Shown here piece by piece: positions 41,245 to 48,283 of a DNA stretch of 64,000 nucleotides. Both the position numbers and the translations under genes were made by a program. This DNA comes from Nocardioides panaciterrulae (lineage in GTDB: Bacteria; Actinomycetota; Actinomycetes; Propionibacteriales; Nocardioidaceae): positions 1,178,001 to 1,242,000 of the forward strand of contig NZ_JACCBG010000001.1 of the NCBI RefSeq assembly GCF_013409645.1, read 5' to 3'. The notes under the pieces are model-generated. The model worked only from the letters and a program-made list of their open reading frames with translations. It was not told the DNA's origin and ran no database searches. The number at the start of each line of letters is the position of its first letter. The stretch's first letter is position 1.

Positions 41245-42770
41245 CCGGCCGTTTCACGGTTGTCGGCATCGGCCCCGGCGACCCGGAGCTCATGACGCTG
41301 AGAGCCGCTCGGATCATCGGCGCGTCCGACGTCGTCGCGTACCACGCTGGCGTGAAGAAGAAGTCCCACGCACGCCGCATCGCCGACGGCGTCATTCCGG
41401 CCGACGCCATCGAGGAGGAGCTGCGCTACCCGGTCACCACCGGCACCACGGACCACCCCGGTGGGTATGTCGGGGCGATGGCCGACTTCTACGAGTCCTG
41501 CGCGGTGCGGCTCTCGGATCACCTCGACGCCGGTCGCGACGTGGTTCTGCTCTCGGAGGGCGATCCCCTCTTCTACGGCTCGTCGATGTACCTCCACGAC
41601 CGGTTCAAGGAGATCTACCCGACCGAGGTGGTGCCGGGCGTGCCCGCCTTCGCGGCGGCGACAGCGGCGATCTCTGGTAGCTCTGGCCCGCTGGTTCGAC
41701 AGACAGACGTCCTGACCGTCCTCCCCGGAACCCTGCCCGAGCCGGAGCTTGCGAGACGGCTGGCGGACACGGAAGCCGCCGTCATCATGAAGCTCGGCCG
41801 GACGTTTCCGGCCGTGCGCTCAGCGCTGGCGCAGGCCGGGCGGCTCGAGGGCGCTTGGTACGTCGAGCGGGCGTCGCAGTCCGAGGAGCGGTGGCTGCCC
41901 GTCGCCGAGGTCGACCCGGACTCCGTGCCCTACTTCTCCCTGATCGTCGTCCCCGGCGACACGGCCAACCGGCCGACCGCTGACCGGCTGCGCGCTCGCG
42001 ACGCGGAGCCCAGTGGATCCGCCGCGACACACGACGGGCGGACCGCTGAACTCCTGGTCGTCGGCCTCGGTCCCGGCCCCGACCACTGGCTCACGCCAGA
42101 AGCCTCGGCGGCGTTGGGCGAGGTCGACCACGTGGTCGGCTACGCCCCGTACGTGGCTCGCGTCCCGCCGCGTGCCGGACTGACCCGCCACGCGTCGGGC
42201 AACACCGTCGAGGTCGACCGGGCTCGTGTCGCGCTCGACCTGGCCAAAGCGGGGGAGAGGGTCGCGGTCGTCTCAGGCGGCGACGCTGGCGTCTTCGGGA
42301 TGGCAGCAGCCGTCTTCGAGGCGGCCGAGGACCCGGCGTACGCGGGCGTGCCGATCCGGGTGCTGCCAGGGGTCAGCGCCGTGCAGGCGGTGGCCGCCCG
42401 TGCCGGTGCGCCCATCGGGGCAGACTTCGCCGTCGTCTCGCTCTCCGACAGGCTCAAGGCGTGGGAGGTCGTGGAACGGCGCCTCCGCGCCATCGCCGAC
42501 GCCGACCTCGTGCTAGCGATCTACAACCCGGCCTCCCGCTCCCGGACCGAGCAGATAGCCACCGCCCACCGTGTCCTGCTGGAACACCGCAAGCCAGAGA
42601 CCGTCGTCATCGTCGGGCGCGACATCGGGCGCGACGAGGAGTCGCTGACAGTCACGACGCTGGCCGACCTGGACCCGGAGACGATCGACATGAAGTGCCT
42701 GCTGATCGTGGGTGCCGAGAGCACGCGGGTGAGCCGCGCCGGCGTGTGGACGCCGAGGTACGTGCGGTGA
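41241..42770 (+). CDS. cobIJ: CobI-CobJ fusion (precorrin-2 C20- and precorrin-3B C17-methyltransferases)
   Basis: This 509-residue bifunctional protein carries two SAM-dependent tetrapyrrole methylase domains. Residues 1 to about 240 are CobI-like (V-V-G-I-G-P-G-D-P-E-L-M-T, S-E-G-D-P-L-F-Y-G-S, V-V-P-G-V-P-A-F). After a linker, residues about 266-509 are CobJ-like (V-V-G-L-G-P-G-P-D-H-W-L-T-P, V-S-G-G-D-A-G-V-F-G-M-A, V-L-P-G-V-S-A-V, Y-N-P-A-S-R-S-R). Such fusions are common in actinobacteria. It lies between cobH and cobM with 4-nt overlaps on both sides. Confidence 0.93.
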   Translation: MTGRFTVVGIGPGDPELMTLRAARIIGASDVVAYHAGVKKKSHARRIADGVIPADAIEEELRYPVTTGTTDHPGGYVGAMADFYESCAVRLSDHLDAGRDVVLLSEGDPLFYGSSMYLHDRFKEIYPTEVVPGVPAFAAATAAISGSSGPLVRQTDVLTVLPGTLPEPELARRLADTEAAVIMKLGRTFPAVRSALAQAGRLEGAWYVERASQSEERWLPVAEVDPDSVPYFSLIVVPGDTANRPTADRLRARDAEPSGSAATHDGRTAELLVVGLGPGPDHWLTPEASAALGEVDHVVGYAPYVARVPPRAGLTRHASGNTVEVDRARVALDLAKAGERVAVVSGGDAGVFGMAAAVFEAAEDPAYAGVPIRVLPGVSAVQAVAARAGAPIGADFAVVSLSDRLKAWEVVERRLRAIADADLVLAIYNPASRSRTEQIATAHRVLLEHRKPETVVIVGRDIGRDEESLTVTTLADLDPETIDMKCLLIVGAESTRVSRAGVWTPRYVR

Positions 42771-43540
42771 GTGCTGCCGTCCACTTCGTCGGCGCCGGAC
42801 CGGGCGCGGCCGACCTGCTGACCGTGCGCGCGACGCACCTGCTGGCGCAGGCGGACCTGGTGCTCTATCCCGGCACCTACCTCGATCCCGACGTGCTCGC
42901 CCACGTCGGCCCGAGCGCAGAGCTCGTCGACACCCATGACCTCGACCTCGACACGATGGTCGCGTGGATGGTCGGCGCAGCTGGCGCGGGGCAGACGGTG
43001 GTGCGATTGACGTCCGGCGACCCGTCTCTCTATTCCGCGCTGCACGAGCAGACCCGCCGGCTCGATGCTGCCGGGGTTGCCTGGTCGGTGACGCCCGGGG
43101 TGCCCGCCTATGCTGCCGCTGCTGCGCTGGTCGGGAGCGAGCTGACGGTGCCGCTGGTGGCGCAGTCGGTGGTGCTGACCCGCACCCAGGCCCGCTCTAC
43201 CGCGATGCCGGAGTCCGAGTCGCTGGCGGCGTTCGCTGCGACCCGCTCGACGCTCGTGCTGCATCTGGCGATCACGCGAGTGCGGGCGCTGATGGCCGAG
43301 GTCGAACCGGAGTACGGCGAGGACTGCCCGGTGGCCGTCGTCTACCGCGCCAGCCAGCCCGGGGAGCAGGTGCTGCGTGGCACGGTGGCGACCATCTCGG
43401 AGGTGGTGGAGGCGGCAGGGCTGCGCCAGGCGGCCGTGATCCTGGTCGGCTGGGCGCTGGCCCGCGAGGGCGGCGAGTCTTATCTCTACGACGCGGCCCG
43501 CGACCGGAGCTCGAAGCGACGCGGCGATCGGGGGCTCTGA
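42767..43540 (+). CDS. cobM: Precorrin-4 C11-methyltransferase CobM
   Basis: This 257-residue SAM-dependent methylase has V-H-F-V-G-A-G-P-G-A-A-D-L-L-T at the N terminus and L-Y-P-G-T-Y-L. T-S-G-D-P-S-L-Y-S-A, T-P-G-V-P-A-Y-A-A-A and V-L-T-R-T-Q-A-R-S follow; the last is typical of CobM/CbiF. The GTG start overlaps the cobIJ stop, and bluB follows by TGATG overlap. It acts on precorrin-4 to give precorrin-5. Confidence 0.93.
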   Translation: MSAAVHFVGAGPGAADLLTVRATHLLAQADLVLYPGTYLDPDVLAHVGPSAELVDTHDLDLDTMVAWMVGAAGAGQTVVRLTSGDPSLYSALHEQTRRLDAAGVAWSVTPGVPAYAAAAALVGSELTVPLVAQSVVLTRTQARSTAMPESESLAAFAATRSTLVLHLAITRVRALMAEVEPEYGEDCPVAVVYRASQPGEQVLRGTVATISEVVEAAGLRQAAVILVGWALAREGGESYLYDAARDRSSKRRGDRGL

Positions 43541-44181
43541 TGGAGCTCTACGACGTCATCAACCGTCGTCGTGACACTCGCCGAGAATTCACAGGTGAGC
43601 CGTTGGCCGCCGAGGTGCTGGAGCGGCTGCTGTCGGCGGCTCACTGTGCACCGAGTGTCGGGATGAGCCAACCGTGGGACTTCGTGCTGGTCCGCTCGCC
43701 GGACGCGCTCAGCGCTTTCGCCGACCACGTCGCGCTCGAGCGGGACACGTTCGCGGCGACGCTCAGCGGTGAGCGCGCCGAGACGTTCTCGCGGATCAAG
43801 GTCGAAGGGATCCGCGAGTCGCGGCTCGGGATCGTGGTCGGCTACGACCCGACCCGCGGCGGGCCGAGGGTGCTCGGGCGGCATGCCATCGCCGACGCCG
43901 GGCTCTACTCGGTGGTCTGCGCCATCCAGAACCTCTGGCTCGCCGCGACCGCCGAGGGCCTCGGGGTGGGGTGGGTCAGTTTCTACCGCGAGGAGTTCCT
44001 GCGCGACCTCGTCGGCATGCCGGAGCACGTACGGCCGGTGGCGTGGCTCTGCGTCGGCGCCGTCTCGGAGCTACCGGACGTGCCTGACCTGGAGCGCTAC
44101 GGCTGGCGGCACCGCTCGCCGTTGGCGAGCGTCCTGCATGAGGAGAGGTACGGCGTCAGCGCGTCAGTGCCCACTGCGTGA
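43540..44181 (+). CDS. bluB: 5,6-Dimethylbenzimidazole synthase BluB
   Basis: This 213-residue nitroreductase-fold enzyme uses O2 to cleave FMNH2 into the lower ligand of cobalamin. Visible are N-R-R-R-D-T-R-R-E-F (flavin phosphate binding), A-H-C-A-P-S-V-G-M-S-Q-P-W-D-F, A-I-Q-N-L-W-L-A-A-T-A-E-G-L-G-V-G-W-V-S-F, and the C-terminal R-Y-G-W. Its presence, with CobT, means the cell can make true B12. Its 3' end overlaps the converging cobL by 26 bp. Confidence 0.92.
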   Translation: MELYDVINRRRDTRREFTGEPLAAEVLERLLSAAHCAPSVGMSQPWDFVLVRSPDALSAFADHVALERDTFAATLSGERAETFSRIKVEGIRESRLGIVVGYDPTRGGPRVLGRHAIADAGLYSVVCAIQNLWLAATAEGLGVGWVSFYREEFLRDLVGMPEHVRPVAWLCVGAVSELPDVPDLERYGWRHRSPLASVLHEERYGVSASVPTA

Positions 44182-45367
44182 CGGTACGGGCCGGGGTCCA
44201 CCCGGTGAAGGCGCCGACCGGTGCACTGGTCTCGACCGAGACTCGGGTCAGCTCGCCGCCGTGCTTCCGGTAGAGCCGACCGAGCAGCATCTCGGTCTCG
44301 AGCGTCACGCCGTGCACGACCAGCCGGCCGGCCCGTCGCAGCGCCGTCAGGCAGGCGTCGATCACCCCGTCGCGGGTGGCGCCGCCGCCGACGAAGATGG
44401 CGTCCGGCGGGCGGAGCCCGGCGAGCGCGCCGGGGGCCCGTCCGTGCACGACCTCAAGCCCCGGCACACCGAGACTCGTGGCGTTGCGGCTGATCCGCGC
44501 AGCACGGTCGGCGTCCGCCTCGACCGCCGTCGTCGTGCAGGACGGGTGGGCGCGCATCCACTCGATCCCGACCGAGCCGGCTCCGGCGCCGACATCCCAC
44601 AGGTGCTCGCCCGGGGTCGGGGAGAGCCGGGCGAGAGCGCTGGCGCGCAGGTCGCGCTTGGTGAGCTGGCCGTCGTGCTCGAAGGCGTCGTCGGGCAGAC
44701 CGGCGACCCAGCCGCCGAGGCTCGGGCCGACGCAGTCAATCGCGACGACGTTGAGCCGAGGGAGGTCGAACTCCTTGCCGGTGAGGATGACGGCCTTGTC
44801 GAACAGGAAAGAGCTCTGCTCGCGTCCGCCCAGGTCGCCGAGGACGGTGAGCTCACTGTCGCCGTACCCCTCCGCGACCAGCAGCGCCGCCACATCCCTC
44901 GGCGTGTGTTCATCGGACGAGAGGACCAGGATCCGACGGCCAGGGGCGAGCTCGCGGCGCACCAGCGCGACGTCGCGACCCACCACGCTCACGACCGCAT
45001 GGCTCTCCGCCGACCAGCGCATCGCCGCCCGTGCGAGGGCGACTGAGGAGATCCCCGGGACGACGGTCACCTCGTCAGGCCCGAGCAGGTGCATGAAGGT
45101 CGTGGCGATCCCCGACACCAGCGGGTCGCCGGACGCCAGGGCGACGACATGCCCGCCTGCCGCCTCGTCCGCCAGGGACGCGAGCAGCGCCGGCAACCGG
45201 TCACGCAGCGGAGAGGGCCAGGGCTCGCGGCGCTGCCCCGGCACGTCGGGCAGGAGGTCGAGGTGCCGGCGCCCACCGAGCACCACGCGGGCTCGCTCGA
45301 CCCAGGCCCGGCCGACCTCCGACACACCGTCCCAGCCGTCGGCGCCGATACCCACCACAGTGATCAC
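44156..45367 (-). CDS. cobL: Precorrin-6B methyltransferase/decarboxylase CobL (CbiE-CbiT fusion)
   Basis: This 403-residue bifunctional protein has a tetrapyrrole methylase domain (residues 1 to about 195, V-V-G-I-G-A-D-G, L-A-S-G-D-P-L-V-S-G, V-V-P-G-I-S-S-V). A CbiT-type Rossmann methyltransferase follows (L-W-D-V-G-A-G-A-G-S-V-G-I-E-W-M, A-V-E-A-D, F-V-G-G-G). It methylates C5 and C15 and decarboxylates ring C. It is alone on the minus strand between two plus-strand operons, with a leaderless-type GTG start and no riboswitch, so it may escape the B12 control of its neighbours. Confidence 0.93.
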   Translation of the reverse strand: MITVVGIGADGWDGVSEVGRAWVERARVVLGGRRHLDLLPDVPGQRREPWPSPLRDRLPALLASLADEAAGGHVVALASGDPLVSGIATTFMHLLGPDEVTVVPGISSVALARAAMRWSAESHAVVSVVGRDVALVRRELAPGRRILVLSSDEHTPRDVAALLVAEGYGDSELTVLGDLGGREQSSFLFDKAVILTGKEFDLPRLNVVAIDCVGPSLGGWVAGLPDDAFEHDGQLTKRDLRASALARLSPTPGEHLWDVGAGAGSVGIEWMRAHPSCTTTAVEADADRAARISRNATSLGVPGLEVVHGRAPGALAGLRPPDAIFVGGGATRDGVIDACLTALRRAGRLVVHGVTLETEMLLGRLYRKHGGELTRVSVETSAPVGAFTGWTPARTVTQWALTR

Positions 45368-45375
45368 GCGAGCAG

Positions 45376-45381
45376 ACGCTA
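45376..45381 (-). promoter_or_regulatory. Leaderless-type -10 box of cobL (TAGCGT)
   Basis: On the minus strand TAGCGT ends 8 nt before GTG 45367. No aptamer lies between them. Confidence 0.5.
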
Positions 45382-45435
45382 TCGTGAGCCCCGCAAGGCG
45401 AGAGGTGCCCCAACGGCCCAGCCATCGGAAACGGT

Positions 45436-45566
45436 GGGGACGGCGGACGGGGAGAATCTGGGAAGCCGGTGAGATTCCGGCACAGGCCCGCTGCGGTGAA
45501 CCGAGCCTCCACTCATGAGTTGAGCGGAGGACTCGGCAAGTCCGAAGACCGGCCTCCCGCCCGACC
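45436..45566 (+). promoter_or_regulatory. Cobalamin riboswitch 2 (chelatase/cobO/cobBC/cobT/cobS/cbiB)
   Basis: The aptamer blocks GGGAAGCCGGTGAGATTCCG (45460-45479), GCACAGGCCCGCTGCGGTGA and CAAGTCCGAAGACCGGCC (about 45538-45555) appear in the usual order, with an inner hairpin around CTCATGAG. It lies 35-40 nt before ATG 45600. The edges are approximate. Confidence 0.87.
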
Positions 45567-45599
45567 AGTCACTGCTGGCGAACAGAGCGGGAGCCTCAC

Positions 45600-47669
45600 A
45601 TGCCACAGCACTACCCATTTTCAGCCGTCCTCGGTTGCGAGACCGACGCCCTGGACGACATGGGCCTCGCGCTCGTCCTCACGACGATCTCGCCGGAGAT
45701 CGGTGGCGTGCTCGTGCGGGGCGAGAAGGGCACCGCGAAGTCGACGACGGTGCGGGCGCTGGCCGCCGTGCTGCCGCCCATCGATGTGTACGCGGGCGAC
45801 AGGTTCTCCGTGGACCCTGCCGACCCGGCAGCCACGTCGCCCGACGGCCCGTTCGGCACCGAGACGGAGACCATCGTCCGTCCGGTGCGGCTCGTCGAAC
45901 TACCCGTTGGCGCGACCGAGGACCGAGTCCTCGGCTCCCTACACCTCGAGCGGGCGCTGTCACACGGCAAGGTGGAGTACGAGCCCGGACTGCTCGCGAG
46001 AGCACACCGCGGCATCCTCTACGTCGACGAGGTCAACCTGCTGCACGACCACCTCGTCGACCTGCTCCTCGATGCCGCGGCGATGGGTCAGGTCACCGTC
46101 GAGCGCGACGGCGTCTCGGTCGAGCACGCGGCCCGGTTCGTGCTGATCGGCACGATGAACCCCGAGGAGGGGGAACTGCGTCCACAGCTGCTGGACCGCT
46201 TCGGGCTCACCGTCGAGGTTGCCGCCCCCCGGGAGCCGGCGCTACGCGCCGAGGTCGTGCGGCGCCGGATGGCCTACGACGCCGATCCGGTCGCGTTCAC
46301 CGCGCGCTACCGCGACGCGGACCGCGCCCTGACCGAGCGAGTCGAGACCGCCCGCGAGCGTCTTGCCAAGGTGCGGCTCACCGAGTCTGCGCTCATGAAG
46401 ATCGCCGAAGTCTGTGCCACGTTCGAGGTCGACGGGCTTCGCGCCGACATCGTCACCGCCCGCACCGCGGTCGCCCACGCCGCCTGGGAGGGTCGCGACG
46501 AGGTCACCCGCGCCGATATCCGACGCGCCGCGCTGCTGGCGCTGCCGCACCGGCGCCGCCGCAACCCCTTCGATGCTCCCGGTCTCGACGATGACCTACT
46601 CGACCAGGTCCTGGGCGGCGACGACGAGCTACCGCCCGAGCCGCCGGAGGGTCCGGCCCCCGATGAGCCGCAGAGCCCACCCGAGGACGACACACCAGAT
46701 CAGGCGCAGGCTGCCGGACCGCGGGACGAGGCCGGTGAGGGCGACAGTGATCAGGCGCCGACCGACGACACTCTGGCGGAGACTCCGGCCGAGTCTGACG
46801 TCGAGCAGCCGATGACGCCTCCCGCAGGCACCGAGGCCGGTTCGACGGTTCGTGCCACCGCGCCGTACCGACCGCGACTGCTGAAGGTGCACGGGCTCGG
46901 CGAGGGCGCGGCCGGACGACGCAGCCGAGCCCTCGCGAGCACCGGTCGCCGCGTCGGCGCCCGGCTGCCGGACGGGCCCACCGGCTCGCTCCACCTGGTG
47001 GAGACCCTGCTGGCGGCCGCTGGCAAGCAGTCCTCGCGCGGCCGCACGACCGGACGCGTGGAGCTGCGCAACGAGGACCTCCGGGTCGCCGTGCGGGAGG
47101 GTCGGGAGGCCAATCTTGTGCTCTTCTGCGTTGACGCCTCCGGCTCTATGGCCGCGCGTAAGCGGATGTCCCAGGTGAAGACCGCGATCCTCTCGCTGCT
47201 GCTCGACGCCTACCGCCGCCGTGACAAGGTCGGCCTGGTCACCTTCCGAGGCGCCGAGGCGACGGTCGCGCTGCCGCCCACACGCTCCGTCGACATCGCT
47301 GCAGCGCGGCTCGACGAAGTTCCGGCAGGGGGACGTACGCCGCTGGCCGAAGGGCTGCTCGAAGCCGCTCGCGTGCTGACCCGCGAGCGAATGCGCGATC
47401 CACGACTGCGACCACTCCTGGTCCTGGTCACGGACGGTCGCGCGACGGGCGGAAAAGACGCTGTCGCGCGGTCACAGCAGGCTGCGGAGTACGTCGCCGG
47501 GCTCGGCGTGACGACGGTCGTCATCGACGGCGAGAGCGGCCCCCTGCGTCTTGGCCTCGCACTGCGACTCGCCGAGCTGCTGCGTGCCGAACACCTCCCC
47601 GTGGCCGAGGTCAGTGCTGAGGCGCTGGCCGGCACGGTCCGATCCCGCACGCAGAAGGGAGCGGCCTGA
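45600..47669 (+). CDS. Magnesium-chelatase-type ATPase/VWA fusion, cobaltochelatase partner of CobN
   Basis: This 689-residue protein fuses a ChlI-like AAA+ ATPase to a ChlD-like integrin I domain. The AAA+ part has Walker A G-E-K-G-T-A-K-S-T, Walker B G-I-L-Y-V-D-E-V-N-L-L, and T-M-N-P-E-E-G-E-L-R-P-Q-L-L-D-R-F-G. An acidic Pro-rich linker of about 90 residues follows. The VWA domain has the MIDAS motif D-A-S-G-S at about 511-515. CobS and CobT proper are absent here, and this type is known to drive CobN in actinobacteria. It heads the operon behind riboswitch 2. Confidence 0.88.
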   Translation: MPQHYPFSAVLGCETDALDDMGLALVLTTISPEIGGVLVRGEKGTAKSTTVRALAAVLPPIDVYAGDRFSVDPADPAATSPDGPFGTETETIVRPVRLVELPVGATEDRVLGSLHLERALSHGKVEYEPGLLARAHRGILYVDEVNLLHDHLVDLLLDAAAMGQVTVERDGVSVEHAARFVLIGTMNPEEGELRPQLLDRFGLTVEVAAPREPALRAEVVRRRMAYDADPVAFTARYRDADRALTERVETARERLAKVRLTESALMKIAEVCATFEVDGLRADIVTARTAVAHAAWEGRDEVTRADIRRAALLALPHRRRRNPFDAPGLDDDLLDQVLGGDDELPPEPPEGPAPDEPQSPPEDDTPDQAQAAGPRDEAGEGDSDQAPTDDTLAETPAESDVEQPMTPPAGTEAGSTVRATAPYRPRLLKVHGLGEGAAGRRSRALASTGRRVGARLPDGPTGSLHLVETLLAAAGKQSSRGRTTGRVELRNEDLRVAVREGREANLVLFCVDASGSMAARKRMSQVKTAILSLLLDAYRRRDKVGLVTFRGAEATVALPPTRSVDIAAARLDEVPAGGRTPLAEGLLEAARVLTRERMRDPRLRPLLVLVTDGRATGGKDAVARSQQAAEYVAGLGVTTVVIDGESGPLRLGLALRLAELLRAEHLPVAEVSAEALAGTVRSRTQKGAA

Positions 47670-48283
47670 TGCCCCAGGGCAAGCCCGCCGTCGTCCCCGA
47701 CGACGGCCTGACGACGAAGCAGCGTCGCAACCGACCACTGCTGGTGGTGCACACCGGCGACGGCAAGGGGAAGTCCACCGCCGCCTTCGGGCTCGCGCTC
47801 CGCGGGTGGAACCAGGGCTGGAAGATCGGTGTCTTCCAGTTCGTGAAGTCGGCCAAATGGCGCATCGGCGAGCAGACCGTTCTGGAGCGACTGGGCCGGC
47901 TGCACGAGGAGACGGGCGAGGGCGGCCCGGTCGAGTGGCACAAGATGGGTTCCGGCTGGTCGTGGACCCGAAAGCAGGGTGACGCCGAAGACCACGAGAC
48001 CGCGGCTCTGCAGGGATGGCAGGAGATCAAGCGCCGCCTGGCCGACGAGAGCCACGACCTGCTGATCCTCGACGAGTTCACCTACCCGATGAAGTGGGGC
48101 TGGGTGGACGTCCAGGACGTCGTAGAGACGCTGACCAACCGCCCGGGCTTCCAGCACGTGATCATCACGGGCCGCAATGCCGATCCCCTACTCGTCGAGG
48201 CTGCCGACCTAGTCACGGAGATGAGCAAGGTCAAGCATCCGATGGACGTCGGCCAGAAGGGCCAGAGGGGCATCGAGTGGTAG
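47669..48283 (+). CDS. cobO: Corrinoid adenosyltransferase CobO (BtuR type)
   Basis: This 204-residue P-loop protein has G-D-G-K-G-K-S-T-A-A-F-G near residue 31, Q-F-V-K-S-A-K-W, L-L-I-L-D-E-F-T-Y and V-I-I-T-G-R-N-A. These are the CobA/BtuR signature. It transfers the adenosyl group from ATP to Co(I) corrinoid. It starts at the TGATG overlap with the chelatase gene and its last bases overlap the start of cobBC. Confidence 0.93.
   Translation: MPQGKPAVVPDDGLTTKQRRNRPLLVVHTGDGKGKSTAAFGLALRGWNQGWKIGVFQFVKSAKWRIGEQTVLERLGRLHEETGEGGPVEWHKMGSGWSWTRKQGDAEDHETAALQGWQEIKRRLADESHDLLILDEFTYPMKWGWVDVQDVVETLTNRPGFQHVIITGRNADPLLVEAADLVTEMSKVKHPMDVGQKGQRGIEW

Noticed and set aside
45201-45618. Minus-strand ORFs over riboswitch 2 (and similar ones over riboswitches 1 and 3)
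   Set aside because: They translate the reverse of the aptamer core, giving the repeated peptide motif N-L-T-G-F. This is an artefact of RNA conservation.
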